Position numbers and translations under genes: made by a program. From Gammaproteobacteria bacterium (GTDB lineage: Bacteria; Pseudomonadota; Gammaproteobacteria; Ga0077536), in contig JAJFJQ010000027.1 in the NCBI GenBank assembly GCA_021773835.1, positions 1 through 64,000 of the forward strand: 64,000 nucleotides of DNA, read 5' to 3'. The notes beneath the pieces were generated by a model that worked only from the letters and a program-made list of their open reading frames with translations, had not been told where the DNA came from and made no database searches. Shown here in pieces: positions 42,983 through 51,674 of the stretch (the first letter of the stretch is position 1; every line of letters starts with the position of its first letter).

Positions 42983-43921
42983 ATGAGTTCATCACGCCCC
43001 GAAAAACGCTACCCCTATGATAGCCACCACTTCCTCGATGGCTCACGCTGGCGCGTCTATAAACCACGCCCGGATGACATCATCGTATCAACCTCGATGA
43101 AATCGGGAACGACCTGGATGATGACCATCCTCGCAAATATGCTGTACGAGAATGGTGAATTTCCCGCACCAGTAGACGAGCTGGGTCCATGGCTGGACAT
43201 GCGGCTCCCGCCGCTCGACGTTGTCGCCGCAGCGCTTGAAGCGCAGACTAAGCGGCGTTTTCTAAAGACCCATCTGCCGCTGCACGGGCTCCCGTTTTAC
43301 GACCAATGCCGCTACATTGTTGTGGGGCGTGACGCGCGCGATGTGTTTATGTCGGTCGTGAATCATCATCAAAGCTATACCGATGAGGTGTTAGCAAGCC
43401 TAACGGAATACGACGAGGCACTTGGCCGCTCCTTTCCGCATGACCTCGGCGACATCCATAATATGTGGCGATTGTGGATGACGGAGAGTTGGTTCGACAA
43501 CGAAACCGACGGTTACCCTTATTGGTCGCACTTAACCCATTGCCAATCTTGGTGGGACTTTAAGCATCTACCCAATATTCTGTTCGTTCATTTTAACGAT
43601 CTACTTGCAGATACGGCGGGCGAAATACGACGGGTCGCGGATTACCTATCGATTGCACTCAATGATGATCGCGTGGAGGACATCGTGGAGCGTGTGTCGT
43701 TTAAGCGCATGAAGCAGGATTTCGCGAACATTAATGCGAAGGCGCCAATGGTGTTTCGCGGTGGTGCCGATTCGTTTATGAACAAAGGCACGAACGGCCG
43801 TTGGCGTGAGGTATTAAGCGAGGCCGAACTCGAACTCTACGACCAGGCGGTTGCTCGAGTGCTGAGCCCAGATGCCGCGCAATGGCTTGAACATGGTGGA
43901 ACAGTTAGCTACCGCAGTTGA
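42983..43921 (+). CDS. Sulfotransferase (Sulfotransfer_1 type)
   Basis: 312 residues, the size of cytosolic sulfotransferases. PAPS P-loop TSMKSGTTW (37-45), FLKTHLPL, and YIVVGRDARDVFMSVVNHH carrying the 3'-phosphate-binding Arg-Asp-Arg. C-terminal FRGGADSFMNKGTNGRW matches the RKG-type loop. It would transfer sulfate to an alcohol or phenol. Ends 13 bases inside the convergent zinc-finger gene. Acceptor unknown. Confidence 0.88.
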   Translation: MSSSRPEKRYPYDSHHFLDGSRWRVYKPRPDDIIVSTSMKSGTTWMMTILANMLYENGEFPAPVDELGPWLDMRLPPLDVVAAALEAQTKRRFLKTHLPLHGLPFYDQCRYIVVGRDARDVFMSVVNHHQSYTDEVLASLTEYDEALGRSFPHDLGDIHNMWRLWMTESWFDNETDGYPYWSHLTHCQSWWDFKHLPNILFVHFNDLLADTAGEIRRVADYLSIALNDDRVEDIVERVSFKRMKQDFANINAKAPMVFRGGADSFMNKGTNGRWREVLSEAELELYDQAVARVLSPDAAQWLEHGGTVSYRS

Positions 43922-44175
43922 CTATCCTTGCTGCCGCGCCGATTGATTGCGCCACCGTGTTGCTGCATTGCGTCTTCCGCTTCTTGGCAGTCGATGCAGC
44001 GGCGTACCCCAGGCACGGCTTGGCGACGTGCTTCGGGGATCGTGATCCCGCAATCTTCACACTCAGCCAGACTCTCGCCGCGCGCGATTTGGCTGCGCGC
44101 CAGTTTCACAGCTTCATCAACGCTCGCGTCAATTTGTTCTTGCACCGCGCCGTCTTTAGCCCATCCCGTTGCCAT
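43909..44175 (-). CDS. DksA/TraR-type zinc-finger protein
   Basis: 88 residues from ATG 44175, with GGAGGC upstream. C4 zinc finger ECEDCGITIPEARRQAVPG then RCIDCQ: Cys-x2-Cys-x17-Cys-x2-Cys, the TraR/DksA class. An acidic helix precedes it. Short members (YbiI-like) lack the coiled-coil tip of DksA, so direct RNA polymerase secondary-channel action is uncertain. Its 3' end overlaps the sulfotransferase gene by 13 bases on the opposite strand. Confidence 0.88.
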   Translation of the reverse strand: MATGWAKDGAVQEQIDASVDEAVKLARSQIARGESLAECEDCGITIPEARRQAVPGVRRCIDCQEAEDAMQQHGGAINRRGSKDSQLR

Positions 44176-44305
44176 GATCACCGCCTCCGCCTAAGCAGAT
44201 TTGAGCCGATCGTCGCGTGAGCCGGGATTGGAGTCAATCAAAATTAGGCGATCGATACCAACAGGGATGCCGCCGAGTGGGCATACCAATATTGACAGTC
44301 TTGAA

Positions 44306-45085
44306 TTAGGCGGCGTTACGTCGACGGCGCGTGCAGGCTAGAAACGCAAATGCCGGTAGCGCTAAGGCGAGACTTGGCGGCAGTGGGACGACGGCAGCCG
44401 CGGGCGGTGCAGTAAAATCAATGAATATCATCGGCCGGTCGGCGAAATCTGAATTCTCCGACGCGTCGAAGTCAACGCCATTGGTGCCGGTCGCGATAAA
44501 CGCCCAGCCAAAATTCTGTGCGCCAGCAGACCATGACGCGACGGTACTCGTGATATCAATGGTGACCTTGTTGCCGCCGCCGTTAATGATCGAAACAGGC
44601 GTCGCGCCAGCATTAACGCCAGCCGTCACCCCGCCACCAAATGAATCCCAGGTAACTGTGGATTCTAGACCGAAGTCGGCTGTGAGTTCATAAAGCTCCA
44701 AGTCGGCACCGACATTGTCGATGTCAATGAATAGCGTTGCAGAGTTGATAACCGATCCCAGGGCGACTTGGCCAGGACCGGAGCCGAAAATGTTGTCGAA
44801 GCGCATGACAACCTGCGCCTCGGCGCCGCCGTCGAGCAGGTCTACTGTGAATTCAGGATCCGACGATCCTGTGCCCAGATCGAAATTACTGGTAGCAGCA
44901 GACTCACGTAACTCTGCATCGTGGGTGCTGTTGTAGGTCAGCCCAATGCTGGTGCCGTCGACCGTGATGAGTTGCCCGTCACGAAAGTCGATCGTCGTCG
45001 CTAGCACGTTGTTGCAAACGAACGCCATCGTTGCGAGCAAAATTGGCGCCAAGTGGTTCAAAGTGATATTCGTTGTTCTGTTCAT
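44306..45085 (-). CDS. Exported protein with VPLP-type (PEP-CTERM-like) sorting signal
   Basis: 259 residues. A signal peptide ends near residue 29 (NNVLATT). The middle has repeated Ser/Thr/Asp-rich beta strands like DNRLRE-type stalk domains (LFIDIDNVGADLELYEL, VTWDSFGGG, VTIDITSTVASWSAG). The C-terminus is VVPLPPSLALALPAFAFL then CTRRRR: a VPLP motif, hydrophobic helix and Arg cluster, i.e. a PEP-CTERM-type tail processed by an exosortase. Function unknown; probably surface or exopolysaccharide-associated. No exosortase is in the window. Confidence 0.8.
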   Translation of the reverse strand: MNRTTNITLNHLAPILLATMAFVCNNVLATTIDFRDGQLITVDGTSIGLTYNSTHDAELRESAATSNFDLGTGSSDPEFTVDLLDGGAEAQVVMRFDNIFGSGPGQVALGSVINSATLFIDIDNVGADLELYELTADFGLESTVTWDSFGGGVTAGVNAGATPVSIINGGGNKVTIDITSTVASWSAGAQNFGWAFIATGTNGVDFDASENSDFADRPMIFIDFTAPPAAAVVPLPPSLALALPAFAFLACTRRRRNAA

Positions 45086-45288
45086 GCCGTCAATTGTAGT
45101 GAGGGCACGAACAAATTTTGGTCTACCTTGGGAAAACCGTGAACCGCGTCAACGGCGCTACAGAGTACTGTGCACAAGGTCACAGGAGGACGTCCACAGC
45201 TACACTTGAGGATGCCAACCTCGTCACATCCTCGCCGCAACAGCGCGCGCGGCGACGTGGAACTAAATCACAACAATTTTTAACGTAT

Positions 45289-46377
45289 TCAGCCGAAAGT
45301 GTTCTGTGCAGAGCGAAATTTCATCAAGCCGAGGCGCTCGCGGAAATCTTCCGACGCCTTAATGAACATTGGATCCGATGGAATGCCAATACCATTGGCG
45401 ATGCGATCATTCTTTGTGAAGTTACCCGCAATGATTGAGGCCGCTGCGACGGCGGCCGGTCCAAGCTCCGCTGACAGTGCGGAGCGGGCGCGATTCAACT
45501 CTGCGACATCGGTCTCAAGTAAGGCTTCTGCAAAATCGAGTAAGACCCGCCCGCCATCAACTCCTATTTCTTGACTCGGCTTGACCAGTGCGTCGATATT
45601 GAATTCGCGATCTATCGTTCGGCCGCTCTCACGGAGCACCCAGGCATGCCCGGCAGTTCAGTAAAAGCAATCATTCAAAGCCGATACCCGGCCTGCGATC
45701 ACCTCGACCTGTGGTCGGGTAAGGCCCGCATGATGTTGGTAGTCGAACTCGGCAAATCGATGTAATGGTAAGTATTGTGCTTGTTCGAGTTCCACATGGT
45801 CATGCGTCTCTGTCGGCACTAAGCTCAGCGCACGGATAATAAACGGCATCATCGCGTCCCCATAAAGTGTCTTGGCGTCGGCACCTCCGGCGTCGCCCGC
45901 CGGTACGGTCGCGACCCATGCGCCTTCTTCAATTGCGGCGGCGGAGCGTTCACCGCTCGGCGGCCCATCAACTGTTGGCGGCAAGGGTCGGGTCGGGATA
46001 TCGACACCGCGAGCTACAATGTCGATATTCGTCAGGCGAGAAACCAGCCCAACCACTTCCACGTATTGCGCGTCAGTCAATCCTTTAGCCAACGCTTGCT
46101 CGCAATCCGCACGCTCCACCGATGCAGGATCGACCGCCAACTGCCGCGCAATATGCCGTGCCGCTTCCGGCAGGTTGCGCACCGGTTCGCCAGGGGCACT
46201 GTTGGCTGTCTCTTGGATCCCGGCCTCGACCCGGGCGTTGCGGACTTCGGCCGCGAGCGCCAGTCGGGCTGCGCCATCGAACGAACTACCGGGTGCACCA
46301 AATGCGGCCAGCTGCCGCTCATAGATAGCGGCTATCTCGTCGCTTATCGGAAATTCTGTGTTTGCGTAATGATTCAC
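45289..46377 (-). CDS. AhpD-like alkylhydroperoxidase family protein with in-frame TGA (candidate selenoprotein)
   Basis: Read straight through a single TGA (45658-45660), the frame 46377 to 45289 encodes 362 residues, the length of two-region AhpD-like peroxidases. GTG 46377 has GGAGGATCG at the right distance. The N-terminal half has ARLALAAEVRNA and GLTDAQYVEVVGLVSRL of the family; the second has the redox motif at residues 237-244: Cys-Phe-Tyr-[TGA]-Thr-Ala-Gly-His, where relatives have CxxCxxxH. The TGA therefore sits exactly at the second, reactive Cys. Both halves are otherwise intact and in one frame, and a SECIS-like hairpin follows. The alternative is a nonsense mutation or base error (TGC or TGT to TGA). 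Confidence 0.6.
45620..45642 (-). other. Candidate bacterial SECIS hairpin
   Basis: On the minus strand TGGGTGCTC (45642-45634), loop CGTGA (45633-45629), GAGCGGCCG (45628-45620): five pairs closing the loop (one a G-U), a single G-G mismatch, then three more pairs. The loop begins 24 bases after the TGA, and G is the second loop base; bacterial SECIS elements are known to have the loop roughly 16-37 bases downstream with G among its first two bases. Fold and fit were judged by eye. Confidence 0.4.
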
Positions 46378-46520
46378 AGGGCGATCCTCCTACGATAACG
46401 ACGTGCGAATAATGGGCTGTGCCTGTCACTAGCGCCCGATCATGGCTACACTCAATGTAACAAAATTGTCCCAAGCCCGAGCCGTGTATCCGAACCGGCA
46501 GAGAGAACAGGGGAAATATC

Positions 46521-47984
46521 ATGTCGACAGAATACGCACGTAGTCACTGGCTAGATGAAGCGCTGGCCAATGAGAGTGCTGAACCGTCCGCAGCACTTGA
46601 TACCAATACCCGGGCGGATGTGTGCATCGTTGGTGGTGGGTATACCGGTTTGTGGACGGCCATTCGGCTGAAAGAAGCCGAGCCTGCGATCGATGTGGTG
46701 TTGATCGAGAAAGACCTTTGTTCGTCTGGGGCGAGTGGGCGCAACGCCGGTTTCTTACTTTCGTTGTGGGCCAAATTTCTGTCTTTAGAAAAGATCTGTG
46801 GCACGAGTGAGGCGCTACGGCTGGCAAAGGCCTCGGACGGATCGGTCACCGACGTAATGGAGTTCTGCGCCGAAAATAGTATTGACGCCGATATTCGCAA
46901 AGACGGGTGGTTGTGGGTTGCAACGAGTGCCGCTCAACAAGGACTCTGGACCGAGACTATCGATGCCATCGGTCGACATGGCCTGACCCCGATTGTCGAA
47001 TACTCCGGCGACCAAACGGCGGCGCGCAGTGGTAGCCCGGTTCATATTGGCGGCGCGTTTGAGAGTCACGCCGCACGGGTGCAGCCGGCGCTATTGGGCC
47101 GGGGCCTGCGGCGCGTTGCAATCGAGCGGGGCGTGAAGATCTACGAGCACACCGCATTAGAATCTCTCACCCATGGCAATCCAGCCGTGATCAAAACTCC
47201 GAAAGGAAGAGTCACTGCCGATCGTGTAGTACTTGCGATGAACGCCTGGGCTATACGCTGGGCGGAGATCCGCAAGTCCATCGTGGTTGTCTCAGGCGAT
47301 ATGATCGTCACGCCGCCGATCCCCGAGCGACTTGGGAAGATGGGATGGACTGATGGATTGACCGCCTCGGACGGGCGTGCGCTGGTACAGTACTACCGCG
47401 CTACGCGAGACGGCCGCCTCGCCTTCGGCAAGGGTGGCATGTCGGGAACGTTTTCGTTTGGCAGCAAGGTCGGAGCCGAAGTCGAGGGCGCATCTCCTTC
47501 CTGCGATGTCTTGCTTGAGGCGATGCATAATACGTTTCCAGATCTGGCGGACGTGGGCATGGCCAAAAGTTGGCGCGGTCCGATCGATCGCTCGAAATTA
47601 GGTCTTCCATTATTTTCCAATCTAGGGTCCGCGGAAAATGTTTTTTACGCGGTTGGATTTTCCGGTAATGGCGTTGGCCCGTGTCAAATGGCCGGGCGCG
47701 TGTTGGCCTCACTCGCGCTCGAACGACAGGATGAATGGTCAGGCTGCGGCCTAGTCCGCCAAGCCACGCGAGACTTTCCACCAGAGCCGTTTCGACTGCT
47801 CGGCTCTAAGATGATCTGCCGCGCGCTGTCGGCCAAAGACCAAGCCGATGACGAAGGCCGTAAACCTTCATTAGCAGCACGCCTTGGTGCACGACTTGCG
47901 CCGGCCGGGGTTTCGCCGTTTAACGCGGAGGATAAGGAAGCGAATGATGCCACGGCAACGGCGACCGTGGTGACGGCGGATTGA
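46521..47984 (+). CDS. FAD-dependent oxidoreductase (DAO family, PuuB-like)
   Basis: 487 residues. The Rossmann motif VCIVGGGYTGLWTAIRL binds FAD; ASGRNAGFLL and a C-terminal FYAVGFSGNGVGPCQMAGRVLASLAL match the DAO family's FAD-binding end. The family oxidises amino groups (for example gamma-glutamylputrescine oxidase, DadA, glycine oxidase). SD-like GGGGAAA precedes ATG 46521. It is convergent with the Sel1 gene. A polyamine-type substrate is only suggested by family likeness. Confidence 0.87.
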   Translation: MSTEYARSHWLDEALANESAEPSAALDTNTRADVCIVGGGYTGLWTAIRLKEAEPAIDVVLIEKDLCSSGASGRNAGFLLSLWAKFLSLEKICGTSEALRLAKASDGSVTDVMEFCAENSIDADIRKDGWLWVATSAAQQGLWTETIDAIGRHGLTPIVEYSGDQTAARSGSPVHIGGAFESHAARVQPALLGRGLRRVAIERGVKIYEHTALESLTHGNPAVIKTPKGRVTADRVVLAMNAWAIRWAEIRKSIVVVSGDMIVTPPIPERLGKMGWTDGLTASDGRALVQYYRATRDGRLAFGKGGMSGTFSFGSKVGAEVEGASPSCDVLLEAMHNTFPDLADVGMAKSWRGPIDRSKLGLPLFSNLGSAENVFYAVGFSGNGVGPCQMAGRVLASLALERQDEWSGCGLVRQATRDFPPEPFRLLGSKMICRALSAKDQADDEGRKPSLAARLGARLAPAGVSPFNAEDKEANDATATATVVTAD

Positions 47985-48007
47985 ACCGCTCACTCGACCA
48001 CAGTCTC

Positions 48008-49252
48008 TCAGCTAAGGCTTGAGTGCGCCCGCCCCTTAGCCAAACGCTGGCGTGCGCCGCGCAGCGTATCGGGGTCGATTTCATCTTCGAGAATATCTAG
48101 CCGATGCTGGGCTTTGGGTAGTCCACCCTCTGCGGCGAGACTCATCCAATAGTAGGCGCCGGCTGGATCTTTTTGCACCCCTTTCGCGCGCGCTAGGCAA
48201 ACGGCTAGCGCATATTGTGATCGCAGGTGGCCTTGCTGGGCGGCGGATTCATACCACTGCAAACCATCGTCGCAGGCGTACTTCGGATCGTCAAAGAGCA
48301 TACAACGTTGCGCTAAATCGTATTGTGCCTTGACGTAACCGGTATCAGCCGAGCGTCTAAGCCACGACATTGCCGCGTCTCGGTCGGCAGTGACTCCATC
48401 CCCAGATTCGAACGCCATGGCCAAGCGGTAGGTCGCTTGGGGATAGTCTTGCTCCGCAGCCTGGCGTAGCCATCTAAGTGATTCTCCGGGCGACGGCTCT
48501 GGAATCAGCTCGCGCGCATAAAGTCGGCTCAAGGCGTATTGGGCCGCAGCAAAACCGGATTGCGCAGCCTTTTCCATTAATTCTTTCGCACGATCCAGAT
48601 CGTTAAATCGCGGCGGTGCACTGACATAGATCTGGGCAAGATTGTATTGCGCTTCCGGATCGCCGCTTTTAGCCGCCTCGCTACACCAGTAAATACCTTG
48701 TTCGAAGTCCCGGTAGCCGGCGTCCCCATTGACGTAAACAAGCGCTAACCGTATTTGCGCGCGCACAAAGCCTTGCTCGGCCGCGTCCTCCCAGTGTTGT
48801 AATGCGACGTCGATATCCGCCACCACGCCGATACCGCGGGCGAAGATTTCGCCGAGGCTAAATTTCGCTAAGGCATTGCCGTTGGCCGCCGCCGCGTGAT
48901 ACCAGGTCAAGGCGCGATCGATATCGCGCTCGGCTCCGATTCCAGTCTGATAACACAAACCCAGCCGTGCCATCGATTCTGCGTGATTATGCTCTGCGGC
49001 TTCGCCATACCAGGTCACCGCAGCCTCTGGATCTGCCACTACACCCTTGCCCATCGCATAGCAGCGAGCCAATCGATATTGGGCCTCTGGGTGGCCCGCA
49101 TCTGCTGCCCGGCGATACCAGGTAAAGGCTTGTTGATCGTCGATATCGAGCGCCGCGCGTTTGCGAAAGCGCTCCGCGATAGCAAATTGCGCGTCAACAT
49201 CGCCGCCGTTGGCAGCGGCAAGCATCTGTTCCATGTTGAATTCGTCGAACAT
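48008..49252 (-). CDS. Sel1-like repeat (SLR) protein
   Basis: 414 residues made of about eleven 36-residue Sel1/TPR-like repeats, each with the pattern A-x-x-G-x-x-x-A-Q-x-x-L-A (for example AADAGHPEAQYRLARCY, AAEHNHAESMARLGLCY, AAAQGHLRSQYALAVC-like). No signal peptide, so it is probably a cytoplasmic scaffold. Such proteins bind partners in signalling or stress; no partner is evident. ATG 49252 or the internal ATG at 49234 may be used. Confidence 0.85.
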   Translation of the reverse strand: MFDEFNMEQMLAAANGGDVDAQFAIAERFRKRAALDIDDQQAFTWYRRAADAGHPEAQYRLARCYAMGKGVVADPEAAVTWYGEAAEHNHAESMARLGLCYQTGIGAERDIDRALTWYHAAAANGNALAKFSLGEIFARGIGVVADIDVALQHWEDAAEQGFVRAQIRLALVYVNGDAGYRDFEQGIYWCSEAAKSGDPEAQYNLAQIYVSAPPRFNDLDRAKELMEKAAQSGFAAAQYALSRLYARELIPEPSPGESLRWLRQAAEQDYPQATYRLAMAFESGDGVTADRDAAMSWLRRSADTGYVKAQYDLAQRCMLFDDPKYACDDGLQWYESAAQQGHLRSQYALAVCLARAKGVQKDPAGAYYWMSLAAEGGLPKAQHRLDILEDEIDPDTLRGARQRLAKGRAHSSLS

Positions 49253-49356
49253 GGCTGGACTGTAGTGGAATTTTGCGTGAGGGGCTGTGACCCCGGTCGT
49301 AGCTCAACCACGCAGAATGCATAGCGAGTCACACACGAAATCGGGTTAATACATTT

Positions 49357-49992
49357 TTACATCTGGAAATCGATCGCCATCCGCATTTCCATCGGAATGC
49401 CGTGCTGCAAGGGTATTGGTGCCGTAGATTCGACCAGACACTGAAATCCAAGTGTCCGATAAAAATCCACCGCAGGATTATCCGACAAAACATCAAGATG
49501 CAGTGCTCGCAGACCCGCGCGTCGGCCATTTGCAATGGCGTTTTGGACAAGTTTCGCACCGATGCCCTTACCACGGTACGTTTCATCTACCGCTAGCGCA
49601 TGGATGTAATAGACACTTTTGGGGATCGCCGCATTGAGATAACTGCACTGATAAGTTCGCTCGGCAATAAGCGCAAGCTGCTCACTGGTGACATGGCCGG
49701 CTTCGATAATTTCGGGCCACAGCGCACCCAATGCCTTTTTCCTTTCCGCAAATTCCGGCCCATGAAAACCGACCTCGATGCCGACAAGTTTTTCACCGTC
49801 TAGTGCCAGTGTCGTGCCGTCGTAGGCAAACAATGTTCCCGGCGTGCGCCAGGATAGATGGACTGTCTGATCAAATAATTCACGTCCGTCAAATTGGTAA
49901 TCGTAGGTCGCGGGCCCTGTTGCATGCATGAGATCAGCGAATGCATCGGCGTACTGCAAAATGTGTCGCTTGTTCGCGCGGACGATTTCCAT
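49357..49992 (-). CDS. GNAT-family N-acetyltransferase
   Basis: 211 residues. The acetyl-CoA loop is LAVDETYRGKGIGAKLVQNA (RGKGIG), followed by GLRALHLDVLSDNPAVDFYRTLGF, the usual end of the GNAT fold. The first 60 residues (ANKRHILQYADAFADLM) are an extra N-terminal part. Acceptor unknown. The gene ends the minus-strand run TetR - LLM - GNAT; 19 bases separate it from the LLM stop, so cotranscription is likely. Confidence 0.86.
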   Translation of the reverse strand: MEIVRANKRHILQYADAFADLMHATGPATYDYQFDGRELFDQTVHLSWRTPGTLFAYDGTTLALDGEKLVGIEVGFHGPEFAERKKALGALWPEIIEAGHVTSEQLALIAERTYQCSYLNAAIPKSVYYIHALAVDETYRGKGIGAKLVQNAIANGRRAGLRALHLDVLSDNPAVDFYRTLGFQCLVESTAPIPLQHGIPMEMRMAIDFQM

Positions 49993-50011
49993 CTTTCGTT
50001 GGAGGCTGCGC

Positions 50012-50986
50012 CTACGCCACCGAGGCTTTGTCTACGGCTTCGAGCACCGGGACGAACGCTTCGATCGTCTGTACGTTGGTCGGCTCGATCGAGACTTGCA
50101 AATGGGCGATCCCTTCTGCCTGGTATTCGAGTAGAGTCTCGGCAATCTCGTCCGGCCCTCCCGTGAGTGGCTTCAGCGGGCCCTCCTCAACCCAATTCGT
50201 TGTTGGCAATCGATCCCACCACGGATCGGCACTTGAATCTGCTACCAGAGCGGTAACCGTCCGTTCAAGTGTTGCCGGGTCTCGACCTGCTTTTTGACAG
50301 GCTTCATCGATGAACGGTCGCAGCCGTCGGATACCGTCGACCTTGTTGTGCGTGTCGTCGTAATAGGCATTCCAGAGGTCGCCATACTTCGCCATGCACG
50401 CCATCATTCTGGGTTGGACGGTGCCGAACAAGATCGGCGGCCCATGCGGACGTGGGCCACGCGGTCTGAGTTCGCAATCGCGCGCAAAATGATATTTGCC
50501 CTCGAAGTCGACTTCGCCGTTGCGCAACAAGCCATGCAAGATCTGGATCGCTTCCTCAAATCGACTGACCTTGTAGTCGAACGGGAAGCCAAACTTGTCG
50601 TATTCGAATTTGTGGTAGCCAGATCCGAGCCCGAGGATCAACCTACCACCACTGATCTCTTCCACCGTGTCGACCATCTTGGCCAGCAAGGCGGGGTTTC
50701 GCCAGCCCATAGCCAGCACCAAGGTGCCGAGCTCAACCCGGTTCGTGACTGCCGCGAGTGCTGATAATAGCGACCAAACTTCCCACACCCCGCGGCCCTT
50801 CTCTTCACCCTCGAGTTTGTACAGGAGATGATCAACGACCCACAAAGAATCAAAGCCTACGTCCTCAGCCAGACGAGCCATGTCACTCACCTCGCGCCAG
50901 CCGCGCACCCCGGGCCCACGCATACCCTCGGTTTGTGGCAGCATCAAGCCTATTTTTAGTTTTCGCGATCCGCTCGCAACTGTCAT
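50012..50986 (-). CDS. LLM-class flavin-dependent oxidoreductase
   Basis: 324 residues from ATG 50986, where the conserved LKIGLMLPQTEG begins and a GGGGAAAG site lies just upstream; the frame is open further up inside the regulator gene. DMARLAEDVGFDSLWVVDHLLY, NRVELGTLVLAMGWRNPALLAKM, GGRLILGLGSGYHKFEYDKFG (in part) and FGTVQPRMMACMAKYGDLWN mark the F420-like branch. The start lies 10 bases after the TetR stop, so the regulator and enzyme form one transcript. Substrate unknown. Confidence 0.88.
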   Translation of the reverse strand: MTVASGSRKLKIGLMLPQTEGMRGPGVRGWREVSDMARLAEDVGFDSLWVVDHLLYKLEGEEKGRGVWEVWSLLSALAAVTNRVELGTLVLAMGWRNPALLAKMVDTVEEISGGRLILGLGSGYHKFEYDKFGFPFDYKVSRFEEAIQILHGLLRNGEVDFEGKYHFARDCELRPRGPRPHGPPILFGTVQPRMMACMAKYGDLWNAYYDDTHNKVDGIRRLRPFIDEACQKAGRDPATLERTVTALVADSSADPWWDRLPTTNWVEEGPLKPLTGGPDEIAETLLEYQAEGIAHLQVSIEPTNVQTIEAFVPVLEAVDKASVA

Positions 50987-50996
50987 ACGCTTTCCC

Positions 50997-51593
50997 CTAA
51001 CTCTCGGCGATCGATACCGCCATTTCACCGGTTCGTCGGCATAGTGATTTCCAGCTACGACTCGCATTAGAGTGCGGTCCCGCATGGGCCTGTAAAGAGG
51101 CGCCATCGATGACCGCAGTAATCAAGCGTGCTTTTTCCAGCAAGGCACTGGGTGTGCCAGACACGCCAAATTTCTGCATAGCGGCAACGATGATGTCGAA
51201 ATGTTGCTGATAAATATCGGCTGACAGGCGTCGGAAACGCCGATTGTGCAAGTGCAGCAAATTCAACACCGGCCAGATGTTACCCCCCAAGCTGGTGTAC
51301 TCCGCGATCAGCAATTGCGACAGCCTTTCCATATAGTCCTTTAGCCCACTCGCTTGTTGTTCGAGACCACGCATGGATCGAAGGTTGTGCTCGAATTCGT
51401 TTTGGATCACCGCTTCGAGCAGATCATCGCGGGTGGGAAAGTAATATTGCAGGTTGCCGAGCCGCATATCGGCACGCTTGGCGATATCCCGCAAAGCAAA
51501 GCGATCGAGCCCCTCGGTGGCCAAGACATCTCGCGCCGTATCTAAGACCCGGGAGCGGCTGGCTTCGCCGCGTGTCATCGCTGTGGCACTCAT
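50997..51593 (-). CDS. TetR-family transcriptional regulator
   Basis: 198 residues. N-terminal HTH: DTARDVLATEGLDRFALRDIAKRADMRLGNLQYYFPTRDDLL (in part) at about 18-60. The C-terminal helices form the ligand-binding and dimer part. It is divergently arranged to the hydantoinase genes, with 81 bases between starts holding a palindrome (51597-51611) next to a TTGACA -35, so it probably represses that operon and itself (inference). The ligand may be the pathway substrate. Confidence 0.88.
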   Translation of the reverse strand: MSATAMTRGEASRSRVLDTARDVLATEGLDRFALRDIAKRADMRLGNLQYYFPTRDDLLEAVIQNEFEHNLRSMRGLEQQASGLKDYMERLSQLLIAEYTSLGGNIWPVLNLLHLHNRRFRRLSADIYQQHFDIIVAAMQKFGVSGTPSALLEKARLITAVIDGASLQAHAGPHSNASRSWKSLCRRTGEMAVSIAES

Positions 51594-51596
51594 AGA

Positions 51597-51618
51597 GGCC
51601 TAAAATAGGTCATTGACA
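51597..51618 (+). promoter_or_regulatory. Candidate TetR operator and -35 of the hydantoinase promoter
   Basis: GGCCTA-AAA-TAGGTC (51597-51611) is a nearly perfect palindrome (five of six pairs) lying 2 bases before TTGACA (51613-51618), a consensus -35. A weak -10, GAGAAT (51637-51642), follows 18 bases later. It lies between the divergent TetR and hyuB-like starts, which suits an operator overlapping the promoter. Confidence 0.45.
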
Positions 51619-51674
51619 CAAAATTGCAACCGCGTCGAGAATACACGGTCCACCAGCTTGAGGAGATCCGTGCA

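Noticed and set aside
45872-46324. 150-codon plus-strand frame opposite the AhpD-like gene
   Set aside because: Ser/Ala-rich antisense frame without motifs; the minus strand carries family motifs.
45289-46377. Plain pseudogene or two separate genes split at the TGA
   Set aside because: Not excluded, but both sides are in one frame with no other stop, the TGA sits on a redox-motif position, and the downstream half has no ribosome site of its own.
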